Shown here: positions 35,324 through 42,823 of the stretch, in pieces
How positions within the stretch are numbered: position 1 is the stretch's first letter
How the letters are laid out: each line of letters starts with the position of its first letter
DNA from: Pontibacter sp. Tf4
GTDB lineage: Bacteria; Bacteroidota; Bacteroidia; Cytophagales; Hymenobacteraceae
Reading direction: 5' to 3'
DNA: 64,000 nt
Assembly: GCF_014212495.1 (NCBI RefSeq)
Contig: NZ_JACKZC010000009.1
Coordinates: forward strand, 166,277 to 230,276
Position numbers and translations under genes: made by a program
Notes under the pieces: generated by a model
Databases searched by the model: none
Told to the model about the DNA's origin: nothing
The model's input: only the letters and a program-made list of their open reading frames with translations

Positions 35324-36295
35324 TTATTGTATGACTGTACTTTTAGATTCTTTATGTAAAATGGCTTCGGTGGCGGTTTCCAGTATATCAAAGGCGTTCT
35401 CGGCCATGGTGTTCTCGGTGTCCAGCGTCGGGTTGATCTCGGTCATTTCGTAACACACAATGCGTGGGTCCTGCAGCAGCGTATAGTTCAGCTCTTTGGC
35501 CTGCTCTACAGTTAAGCCCACTTCTACAGGTGTGCCTGTCCCTTTCGAGAACTTGGAGTCCAGGCTGTCCACATCAAACGACACGTAAATAATATCGCAG
35601 TCGCGCAGGTGCTCGAGGGCTTCGGCAGCTACCTGGGCAGTTCCTTTCGCATTCAGTTCGGCGTACGTAAAGTTCCGGATACCATACTTGTTCATCAAAA
35701 AGTCTTCAGGCTCTTCGGTGTCGCGCACTACCATGTACACCAGGTGCTTCGGCTCCAGTTTAGGACCATCCACACCAAGTTTTTTCAGCGAGTTCCAGAA
35801 AAATATGGTTTCCGGGGCTGGCTCGTTTATCTGGCGCTCCAGGTTATCGATGTGCAGGGCAGCGGCCAGTGGCATGCCATGTACGTTGCCCGATGGCGAA
35901 GTGTAGGGTGAGTGAATATCGGCATGGGCATCGATCCAGATCACACCCAGCGTTTTATCCGGGTAAGCGGCTTTGATACCGGCTATAGTTCCGTGGGCAT
36001 TGGAGTGGTCGCCGGAAAGTACCAGCGGAAACATGTCCATGGCAATCGTTTGTTCTACGGTATTGGCTATGTTCTTCTGCACGGTCAGGATGCTGTCGAT
36101 GCGGTGTGCATTCGGAAACAGGTCCTTGTCGAACAGGGTATAGTTCAGGTCCGGCACAGAAACAGAGTTGAAACGCTTGAAGTAGTCTGATCCTTTGTCC
36201 CAACAGGCTACCCGCAGGGCATCTATCCCCATACTGGCTCCCCGCGTTCCGGCACCAAGCTCCGACCTCACTTCTATCAGTTTCACTTTTTTCAT
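35324..36295 (-). CDS. rocF: Arginase family ureohydrolase
   Basis: A 323-residue enzyme with the binuclear manganese site intact: GDHS at 95-98, DAHAD at 122-126 and DVDSLD at 241-246. SGNVHG at 135-140 is the substrate loop typical of true arginases. The likely reaction is arginine to ornithine and urea; agmatinase or formiminoglutamase are less likely because of this loop. It is the first gene of a unit with argS and lies back to back with the arginine decarboxylase gene, which competes for the same substrate. Confidence 0.87.
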   Translation of the reverse strand: MKKVKLIEVRSELGAGTRGASMGIDALRVACWDKGSDYFKRFNSVSVPDLNYTLFDKDLFPNAHRIDSILTVQKNIANTVEQTIAMDMFPLVLSGDHSNAHGTIAGIKAAYPDKTLGVIWIDAHADIHSPYTSPSGNVHGMPLAAALHIDNLERQINEPAPETIFFWNSLKKLGVDGPKLEPKHLVYMVVRDTEEPEDFLMNKYGIRNFTYAELNAKGTAQVAAEALEHLRDCDIIYVSFDVDSLDSKFSKGTGTPVEVGLTVEQAKELNYTLLQDPRIVCYEMTEINPTLDTENTMAENAFDILETATEAILHKESKSTVIQ

Positions 36296-36373
36296 AGATT
36301 TTAAACAAACTTATTGCAAAGATGGTAAATAACGATCAATATTGCATATTTTCTTATAATCCCACAATCGAGA

Positions 36374-37768
36374 ATGGATAAATATACCGACCTCATCCAC
36401 CAGACGTTCGACTTCCCGACAGACGAGTTTCAGGTGGAGAACAATGAGCTGCTTTTTAATGGTATCCCGTTGATGGATATCATCAAACAATACGGCACTC
36501 CGCTAAAATTAACATACTTACCTAAGATAAGTTCTCAGATACAGCGCGCTAAAAAGCTGTTTAACGAGAGCATCGAGAAGCTGAACTATAACGGTACCTA
36601 TACTTACTGCTACTGCACCAAGGCTTCGCATTTCTCTTTTGTGCTGGAAGAAGCGCTGAAAAACGGCATCCATATCGAGACATCGTCGGGCTATGATATG
36701 CAGATCATCCGGGCGCTTTACAAAAAAGGCAAGATCGATAAGAACACTTATATCATATGCAACGGCTTTAAGCGCGAGCAATACCGCCAGTGGATCTCAG
36801 AATTTATAAACGAAGGCTTTGTGAACTGCATGCCGATACTGGACCACATTGGCGAGATAGATTACTACAAAGAGCACGTAAAAGAAAAGACCAAGGTGGG
36901 CATGCGCCTGGCCTCAGACGAGGAACCAAAGTTTGAGTTCTATACCTCGCGTTTGGGTGTGCGCTACAACGATGTGATCGACCTGTATGAAAAGCAGATA
37001 AAGCCGGACGATCGTTTCGAGCTGAAAATGCTGCACTATTTTATTAACACAGGCATAAAGGATACTTCCTACTATTGGTCGGAGCTGAGCCGTTTTGTGC
37101 ACAAGTACTGCGAACTGAAGAAGGTGTGCCCGGAACTGGATACGATCGATATTGGCGGCGGCTTCCCGATCAAAACCTCTATTCAGGTAGAATATGATTA
37201 CCGCTACATGACCGAGGAGATCCTGCGCACCATTAAGCGTATTTGTACGGAAGAAGGAGTGCCTGAACCGAACATCTTTACTGAATTTGGTATTTTTACA
37301 GTAGGCGAAAGTGCAGCCAACATCTACTCTATCCTGGACGAAAAGCTGCAGAACGACAAGGAGCTTTGGTACATGATCGATGGCTCGTTCATTACTAACC
37401 TGCCGGATGCCTGGGCCCTGAACCAGCGCTGGCCACTGCTTGCCATTAACCACTGGGACAAAGAGTACCGCAAGATACAGTTAGGCGGCATGACCTGCGA
37501 CAGCCAGGACTACTATAACTCCGAGATGCACTCGTTCCAGGTGTTCCTGCCTAAAATACCTAAAAATGAGCCGCTTTATATCGGGTTCTTCCATACGGGT
37601 GCCTACCAGGAACAGCTTAGCGGGTACGGTGGCATCAAGCACTGCCTGATCCCGTCGCCGCAGCATATTCTGGTTGACCGGGACGAAAATGGAGAACTAA
37701 AGACCTGGCAATTTGCGCCGGAGCAAACAAGTGAGTCGATGTTACGTATCTTGGGTTACGAAGTATAA
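36374..37768 (+). CDS. speA: Arginine decarboxylase-like PLP enzyme
   Basis: A 464-residue fold type III decarboxylase. The PLP lysine is Lys83 in YCYCTKASHF, the phosphate-binding loop is DIGGGFP, and the C-terminal cysteine is in GMTCDSQDYY. It would make agmatine from arginine, the first step to polyamines. It is shorter than E. coli SpeA (658 residues) and the substrate call leans on the arginase and argS neighbours; ornithine or a related amino acid is possible. The 78-base intergenic region with the divergent arginase gene must hold both promoters. Confidence 0.82.
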   Translation: MDKYTDLIHQTFDFPTDEFQVENNELLFNGIPLMDIIKQYGTPLKLTYLPKISSQIQRAKKLFNESIEKLNYNGTYTYCYCTKASHFSFVLEEALKNGIHIETSSGYDMQIIRALYKKGKIDKNTYIICNGFKREQYRQWISEFINEGFVNCMPILDHIGEIDYYKEHVKEKTKVGMRLASDEEPKFEFYTSRLGVRYNDVIDLYEKQIKPDDRFELKMLHYFINTGIKDTSYYWSELSRFVHKYCELKKVCPELDTIDIGGGFPIKTSIQVEYDYRYMTEEILRTIKRICTEEGVPEPNIFTEFGIFTVGESAANIYSILDEKLQNDKELWYMIDGSFITNLPDAWALNQRWPLLAINHWDKEYRKIQLGGMTCDSQDYYNSEMHSFQVFLPKIPKNEPLYIGFFHTGAYQEQLSGYGGIKHCLIPSPQHILVDRDENGELKTWQFAPEQTSESMLRILGYEV

Positions 37769-37860
37769 GCAAATTACTATTTTCACTTTTTTAGTAAACT
37801 GTTTTTGCTTTAATTGTATTTCCCTTATTTTTGATCTACCATCGTTAAATATTCACCGTC

Positions 37861-38040
37861 ATGAAAAAGTTATTAGTATTCGGTACGCTTTGCCTTGCTA
37901 TGGGCATGGCTTCCTGCAAAACCTACTGCCCGGCTTACAACTATAACCTGGGTAACGTAGAAAATCCTACTGTAAAGGAAAAAGTTAGCGTATCGGCATC
38001 TAACGAGACTACTACTGCTACAGAAAGAGTAAACGGCTAA
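37861..38040 (+). CDS. Small Cys/Tyr-containing lipoprotein
   Basis: A 59-residue protein beginning MKKLLVFGTLCLAMGMASC, with lipobox Cys19. The mature part starts CKTYCPAYNYN, a Cys-Pro-Ala-Tyr motif common in short Bacteroidota lipoproteins of unknown role, and ends in a Thr/Glu-rich tail. It has a strong ATG after an A-rich stretch and its own terminator at 38068-38090. It is too short for many gene finders. Confidence 0.75.
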   Translation: MKKLLVFGTLCLAMGMASCKTYCPAYNYNLGNVENPTVKEKVSVSASNETTTATERVNG

Positions 38041-38067
38041 TACAGCTACTTACACCCTTAAAAATAT

Positions 38068-38090
38068 AAAACCGGCTTCTGGCCGGTTTT
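38068..38090 (+). terminator. Terminator of the small lipoprotein gene
   Basis: Arms AAAACCGGC (38068-38076) and GCCGGTTTT (38082-38090), then further T residues. Confidence 0.9.
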
Positions 38091-38160
38091 TTTATTTTGG
38101 GTAAATTAAAGCAATGTAATATGAATAAGCGTTACAGAGTACAAGTTCTAAATAAGTAGG

Positions 38161-38196
38161 GAACAATTCCCCTCTTGAGAGGGGTTAGGGGTGTGT
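38161..38196 (+). repeat. Left inverted repeat of the DUF559 unit
   Basis: A 36-base repeat: GAACAATT, hairpin CCCCTC-TTGA-GAGGGG, then TTAGGGGTGTGT. It matches the reverse complement of 38569-38604 at 35 of 36 positions. Confidence 0.95.
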
Positions 38197-38202
38197 TTAC
38201 TT

Positions 38203-38580
38203 ATGAGAGAGTACATACCATACAAACCCTACTTAAAAGAACTGGCAAGGCAACTCCGTAATAACAGCACCCTTAGCGAGGTACTGCTTTGGCAGGAACT
38301 GAAGAGCAGAAAAATGCTGGGTTATGACTTCCACCGTCAAAAGCCACTCGATAATTTTATAGTTGACTTTTACTGCAGTGAATTGAAGTTGGCTATTGAG
38401 ATAGATGGGGATTCACACAACTATAGCTTTGATGAAGATATAGAAAGACAGCGGCAACTGGAAAGCTTTGGGATTAGCTTTCTAAGATTTACCGATCTGG
38501 AAGTGAAACGAGATATGCTAAATGTGCTACTTACCATTGAAGGCTGGATAATAGAAAAGCAACTGCAGACACACCACTAA
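38203..38580 (+). CDS. DUF559 endonuclease (VSR-like PD-(D/E)XK)
   Basis: A 125-residue protein from ATG 38203, six bases after the left repeat. It has the DUF559 core: LRQLRNNSTLSEVLLW-like N-terminal helix (TLSEVLLWQELKSRKMLG), FHRQKPLDNFIVDFYC with the catalytic Asp, LAIEIDGDSH with the Glu-x-Asp pair, and ESFGISFLRFTDLEV. This is the PD-(D/E)XK fold related to very-short-patch-repair nucleases. The last codons (His-His-stop) are written by the right inverted repeat. No methylase or toxin partner is next to it. The whole unit looks like a small mobile or domesticated element. Confidence 0.87.
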   Translation: MREYIPYKPYLKELARQLRNNSTLSEVLLWQELKSRKMLGYDFHRQKPLDNFIVDFYCSELKLAIEIDGDSHNYSFDEDIERQRQLESFGISFLRFTDLEVKRDMLNVLLTIEGWIIEKQLQTHH

Positions 38581-38604
38581 CCCCTCTCAAGAGGGGAATT
38601 GTTC
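38569..38604 (-). repeat. Right inverted repeat of the DUF559 unit
   Basis: Reverse complement of 38161-38196 with one mismatch. It contains the stop codon of the DUF559 gene (38578-38580). Confidence 0.95.
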
Positions 38605-38643
38605 TTGCTTACTTCTGGGTTACAGAAACCTACCTGGCTAAAA

Positions 38644-39171
38644 TCACAAACTATAGTTCCCACCAACTATAACCTGCGCCGCTTCCCACAAATCATGCAT
38701 GTGCAGCGGGTAAGAACCTGCGCTATACTTATCCCCCACCAATATAGCCTTTACGCCTACTTTTTCAGCTGCTTCCAGGTCGCGCATTGAGTCTCCTACC
38801 ATCCAGCTTTGGGTAACATCAATATTATACCTGGCAATGGCCCGTTCCAGCATCAGGCTGTCTGGTTTGCGGGACAGGGATTCGCTATAGTTGGGGTGCG
38901 AGGGGGCGTAGTAAATAGCATCGATCAGGTTGTCGCAGCTTTGCTGTAGTTTGTGGTGGCAGGCCATTACATCGTTTTTAGTAAAGAGGCCTTTGGCCAC
39001 CCCGCCCTGGTTGGTAACAACTATAAGCAGATAGCCGTGTTGTTTCAGCAGTGCCAGGGCTTCGGGCACCTTTGGCAGCACTTCAAAATCATCCAACATA
39101 TAAGTATAATCGCCGCGCTCGCGGTTAAGTACGCCGTCGCGGTCCAGGAACACACATTTCTGGTGTGGCAT
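38644..39171 (-). CDS. gmhB: HAD-IIIA phosphatase, GmhB-like
   Basis: A 175-residue phosphatase. The nucleophile motif is FLDRDGVLN (Asp9 and Asp11), motif II is VVTNQGG and the acidic motif IV is WMVGDSMRDLEAA. These fit D-glycero-D-manno-heptose-1,7-bisphosphate 7-phosphatase, which acts in heptose synthesis for lipopolysaccharide. The four zinc-binding cysteines seen in E. coli GmhB are not obvious: the matching loop here reads CDNLIDAIYYAPSHPN, so a histidinol-phosphatase-like or metal-free form is possible. No other heptose gene is nearby. Confidence 0.77.
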   Translation of the reverse strand: MPHQKCVFLDRDGVLNRERGDYTYMLDDFEVLPKVPEALALLKQHGYLLIVVTNQGGVAKGLFTKNDVMACHHKLQQSCDNLIDAIYYAPSHPNYSESLSRKPDSLMLERAIARYNIDVTQSWMVGDSMRDLEAAEKVGVKAILVGDKYSAGSYPLHMHDLWEAAQVIVGGNYSL

Positions 39172-39318
39172 AAAAGTGTAGCTGTTTTAAATGCTAAAAT
39201 AGAAAATAAAGCGTTGATAGGAAGTACAATTTCTGAAGGGGCCACGTAAATACAAGTAGGCGTTCTGCAGAAAAGGGAGAAAATTTAGTGCAATAGTTGG
39301 ACGAACAAAAGCGAGCGT

Positions 39319-40668
39319 ATGAGAGTGGCGATAGTTGGAGCGGGGATTTCGGGATTGGCGCTGGCTTACTACCTGCAGAAATTAGGTATACCCTACGACC
39401 TGTTCGAAGCAAGTGAACATGTTGGTGGCAACATTAAAACCATGCAGGAGAGCGGTTACCTGCTAGAGCTTGGCCCCAATGCCCTGCAATACACACCTGA
39501 GCTTGAAACACTGGTACGCGAACTTAAACTGGAGCAGGAGGTAGTACCAACCGCAAAGGCCGGGCACCACCGGTACGTGCTGCGCAATGGCAACTACGAA
39601 AAGTTACCCGATTCTCCTTTCTCACTTCTTTCCAATGGCATCTTCTCCTGGAAAACAAAGCTCCGCATACTTCAGGAAAAAGATGTCCCGCCCGCCGACA
39701 TCGATTACGAAACTATAACCCAGTTTTTTGAGCGCCGCTTTGGCCCCGGGGTGATCGAATATGCCGTTAACCCGTTTATTTCTGGAGTGTATGGCGGAGA
39801 CCCCTCACGTTTGCTCGTGCATAAGGCGCTGCCACTGCTCAAGGAAATGGAAAACCGCTACGGCTCTGTTCTAAAGGGTTTGCTGAAGCATCCGGTCAGC
39901 CAGTTCGGGTACGAGAACATTTCGTTTGTGAAGGGCATGCAGACCTTACCAAATGCTATTGCGGAGAAACTGATCTCGCTGCACACAGGCCTGCCGGTAG
40001 AAATGATCACGCGTAACCAGGGCAAATACATCATCAGCTGCTCTGCCACCGGAGACTACGACACCGAAGAATACACCATGCTGGTACTGGCACTGCCTGC
40101 CCAGCCCGCAGCCGAGTTGCTGCATTATACTTTCCCTGGTATGGCAGCCGCCCTGCAAAACATTCATTACCCGCCCATGTCGGTGGTGCATACCGTTTAC
40201 CACCGCCGCGACGTGAACCATGTCCTGGATGGCTTTGGAGCCTTACACCCGAAAGCCGAATGTCCGTTTGCTGCCGGGGCCGTATGGTCCAGCTCGTTGT
40301 TTGATGGCCGCTGCCGCCCGCACGAAGTGCTGTTTACCAGTTTTGTGGGTGGCGCCCAATACGAAGCACATGCCCTGACCGACAAGGAAAAACTGATGGA
40401 ATGCGTGCACCAGGAATTAAAAGAGACCCACGGCATAACAGCAGACAAACCGGTCTTTCAGCACATGTACTTCATGGAGCATTCCATTCCACAATACGAC
40501 CTGTACATAGAGGATGCGCACCACATGGCCGAACAGCTGGAGCAGGAAGGATTATTTATTGCAGCTAACTGGCAGGCAGGCGTATCGGTGTCGAGCTGCA
40601 TCAGGCACGCCAAGGAGCTGGCGCATAAAATTAATTTAAAAAGGCCCGCACCTTCAATAGCTGAATAG
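39319..40668 (+). CDS. hemG: Protoporphyrinogen oxidase (oxygen-dependent, HemY type)
   Basis: A 449-residue FAD protein that forms protoporphyrin IX in haem synthesis. The FAD site is VAIVGAGISGLALAYYL at residues 2-18, followed by the GG doublet region EHVGGNIKT. The segment NPFISGVYGGDPSRLLVHKA and the C-terminal FIAANWQAGVSVSSCI are family marks of HemY-type oxidases. Some Bacteroidota and Firmicutes forms make coproporphyrin III instead, which cannot be told apart here. The gene is 13 bases from the mannosyltransferase gene. Confidence 0.92.
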   Translation: MRVAIVGAGISGLALAYYLQKLGIPYDLFEASEHVGGNIKTMQESGYLLELGPNALQYTPELETLVRELKLEQEVVPTAKAGHHRYVLRNGNYEKLPDSPFSLLSNGIFSWKTKLRILQEKDVPPADIDYETITQFFERRFGPGVIEYAVNPFISGVYGGDPSRLLVHKALPLLKEMENRYGSVLKGLLKHPVSQFGYENISFVKGMQTLPNAIAEKLISLHTGLPVEMITRNQGKYIISCSATGDYDTEEYTMLVLALPAQPAAELLHYTFPGMAAALQNIHYPPMSVVHTVYHRRDVNHVLDGFGALHPKAECPFAAGAVWSSSLFDGRCRPHEVLFTSFVGGAQYEAHALTDKEKLMECVHQELKETHGITADKPVFQHMYFMEHSIPQYDLYIEDAHHMAEQLEQEGLFIAANWQAGVSVSSCIRHAKELAHKINLKRPAPSIAE

Positions 40669-40669
40669 C

Positions 40670-40677
40670 TATATTTG
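40670..40677 (+). promoter_or_regulatory. Possible internal -7 element
   Basis: TATATTTG four bases before the ATG at 40682. If used, the mannosyltransferase transcript would be leaderless. No -33 TTTG is seen. Confidence 0.3.
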
Positions 40678-40681
40678 CGGT

Positions 40682-41416
40682 ATGAAAGAATCGTTGGTGA
40701 TCATCCCAACCTATAACGAGCGGGAGAACATTGAAGCTATAGTTCGGAAAGTGATGTCACTGGCTCACCCCTTTCATTTGTTGATCATCGACGACAACTC
40801 TCCTGACGGTACGGCCACTATTGTGCGCGACCTGCAAACCGAATACCCCGACAGACTGCATTTAGAGACCCGCACCGGGAAACTGGGCCTTGGCACTGCC
40901 TACATTCATGGGTTTAAGTATGCACTGCGCAACGGCTATGAGTATATTTTTGAGATGGATGCCGACTTCTCGCACAACCCCGACGACCTGATCCGGTTAC
41001 ATGATGCCTGCGCCGTAGATGGTTACGATCTGGCCATTGGCAGCCGCTACATACAGGGCGTGAACGTAGTAAACTGGCCCATGAACCGTGTGCTGATGTC
41101 GTGGTTTGCGAGCTGGTATGTACGCCTGATAACGGGTATGCCCATTGCCGATACTACGGCCGGTTTTAAATGCTACCGCCGCCAGGTTCTCAAAACCATA
41201 CAGCTGAACAAAATACGTTTCGTAGGGTACGCCTTCCAGATTGAGATGAAGTTCCTGACCTATAAGTATGGCTTTAAGATAAAAGAAGTGCCTATCATTT
41301 TTACTGACCGCACCAAAGGCCAGAGCAAAATGTCGTCGGGTATTTTTAAGGAAGCTGTACTGGGCGTGCTTAAAATGAAAGTGAACAGCTTCTTCCGTCA
41401 CTTCGATCGTTATTAA
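40682..41416 (+). CDS. Polyprenol monophosphomannose synthase-like GT2
   Basis: A 244-residue GT2 glycosyltransferase without membrane helices. It begins VIIPTYNERENIEAIV, has the donor site IIDDNSPDGT and the DxD-containing FEMDADFSHNPDD, and the family tail EVPIIFTDRTKGQSKMS. It would load mannose from GDP-mannose onto polyprenol phosphate, for glycan or lipoprotein modification. Closely coupled to the oxidase gene upstream but functionally unrelated to it. Confidence 0.88.
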   Translation: MKESLVIIPTYNERENIEAIVRKVMSLAHPFHLLIIDDNSPDGTATIVRDLQTEYPDRLHLETRTGKLGLGTAYIHGFKYALRNGYEYIFEMDADFSHNPDDLIRLHDACAVDGYDLAIGSRYIQGVNVVNWPMNRVLMSWFASWYVRLITGMPIADTTAGFKCYRRQVLKTIQLNKIRFVGYAFQIEMKFLTYKYGFKIKEVPIIFTDRTKGQSKMSSGIFKEAVLGVLKMKVNSFFRHFDRY

Positions 41417-41574
41417 TTTACTGCTTCGGTAGCATCGGCTTTATTTCTGCTTTCTGTCAGAATTTCATAGCGCTTCACTATATATCTACACGCAAATAAA
41501 TTAACTTTACCCCTTGTGCACCTGCAAAGCCTATAGTTTGGCAGGGCTGTTTTTTGTTTCTGATCTCGCTGTTT

Positions 41575-42543
41575 ATGGATAGTATTTATTTCTGGATCTT
41601 CTTTAACATTTTTGTGCTGCTCCTGCTGGGACTGGATCTTTTTGTTTTCCACCGCAAAGAGCACGAAGTAAAAATTAAAGAAGCCTTGCTGTGGAGTGCT
41701 TTCTGGATCGGGTTGTCGCTGGCTTTTAATGCCCTGATCTATTACCTGGAAGGCCCCGGCCCCGCGCTCGAATTCCTGACGGGTTATCTCATAGAAAAAT
41801 CGCTGAGCGTAGATAACCTGTTCGTCTTTATCCTGATCTTCAATTATTTTAAGGTACCTACTAAATTCCAGCATAAAATCCTGTTCTGGGGTGTTCTGGG
41901 GGCTTTGGTGTTCAGGGCTATCTTTATTCTGGTGGGTGTGGCGCTCATTGCCAAATTCCACTTCATCATTTATGTTCTCGGCGCCTTCCTGATCTTTACA
42001 GGTGTAAAAATGGCTTTCCAGAAAGGTGATGACGAGCTGCACCCGGAGCAAAACCCGTTTATAGTTTGGATAAGCCAGAAGTTACCGTTCACAAAACATT
42101 CAGCTGGTGGCAAGTTCTTTACCAAAATAGATGGTAAGATATTCGCCACACCGCTATTCCTGGTGCTGATCATGGTGGAGACAACTGATATCGTGTTTGC
42201 CGCAGACTCTATCCCGGCTATACTTGCCATCTCGAAAGATCCGTTCATTGTTTACACCTCCAACGTATTTGCATTGCTGGGCTTAAGGGCCTTGTACTTT
42301 GCGCTGGCGGGCATTATGCAGCTGTTCCATTACCTGCACTATGGCTTGTCAGTAATCCTGGTATTTATTGGTTTAAAGCTGATGCTGAGCGATGTTTACC
42401 ACCTGGATATGCGTATTGCGCTTGGCTTTGTAGGCTGCGTGCTGGCCATCTCGGTTATTGCTTCGCTGCTGTTCCCTAAAAAGGAAGATGAGCTGCCTAA
42501 ACCGCAAAACTTCGATCAGAAAGAGGACGGCGGCGTAAAATAA
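41575..42543 (+). CDS. TerC family integral membrane protein (Alx-like)
   Basis: A 322-residue membrane protein with eight or nine helices. SVDNLFVFILIFNYF and ETTDIVFAADSIPAILAIS are the two Asp-containing TerC signatures proposed to bind Mn2+ or other metals. The ATG at 41575 is preferred over an in-frame TTG seven codons upstream. Known relatives (Alx, MeeF) export manganese. I looked for a yybP-ykoY manganese riboswitch upstream and did not see its conserved core. Confidence 0.9.
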   Translation: MDSIYFWIFFNIFVLLLLGLDLFVFHRKEHEVKIKEALLWSAFWIGLSLAFNALIYYLEGPGPALEFLTGYLIEKSLSVDNLFVFILIFNYFKVPTKFQHKILFWGVLGALVFRAIFILVGVALIAKFHFIIYVLGAFLIFTGVKMAFQKGDDELHPEQNPFIVWISQKLPFTKHSAGGKFFTKIDGKIFATPLFLVLIMVETTDIVFAADSIPAILAISKDPFIVYTSNVFALLGLRALYFALAGIMQLFHYLHYGLSVILVFIGLKLMLSDVYHLDMRIALGFVGCVLAISVIASLLFPKKEDELPKPQNFDQKEDGGVK

Positions 42544-42604
42544 TTACGGCTTAAAAATTGTTTAGAAGTTTAAAATACTTTTAATTGCAGCCATAAAGAC
42601 AAAA

Positions 42605-42688
42605 ATGACACTATTCTGTACATATCTGTTTACCAATATTTCCAAGGTCCAGCTTAGCGGGGCTCTGGTGGTAGACCATTGTGTATAG
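42605..42688 (+). CDS. Putative leader peptide of the DAHP synthase gene
   Basis: A 27-codon frame from ATG 42605 to TAG 42686 after an A-rich stretch. Residues 4-9 are FCTYLF, with Phe codons at 42614 and 42629 and a Tyr codon at 42623. It runs through the 5' arm of the antiterminator helix (42652-42666). The arrangement resembles the leader peptides of amino-acid attenuators. Coding status is inferred only from position and codon content; a random frame of this length is not rare. Confidence 0.42.
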   Translation: MTLFCTYLFTNISKVQLSGALVVDHCV

Positions 42689-42746
42689 TGTAACTTATAC
42701 CGTATTTGGACCATTAAGAGCCCCGCTAAGCAGCGGGGCTTTTTTG
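42652..42746 (+). promoter_or_regulatory. Probable transcription attenuator upstream of DAHP synthase
   Basis: 42652-42666 (GCTTAGCGGGGCTCT) can pair over 15 bases with 42717-42731. The second strand overlaps a terminator stem, 42719-42727 paired with 42732-42740, loop AAGC, then six T residues. The two structures exclude each other. The terminator lies 78 bases before the gene. Confidence 0.7.
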
Positions 42747-42823
42747 TTTTATACCCATTTGCAAACAGATAAACCAAAAGGCCGAAAGCCGATTTTTAAC
42801 AATTAATTATTTTATGTACAGTC

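Noticed and set aside
38161..38604. An IS200/IS605-type insertion sequence
   Set aside because: There is no HUH tyrosine transposase; the only protein is a PD-(D/E)XK nuclease.
41417..41575. A yybP-ykoY manganese riboswitch before the TerC gene
   Set aside because: The conserved core and paired stems of that riboswitch are not visible in the 158-base spacer.
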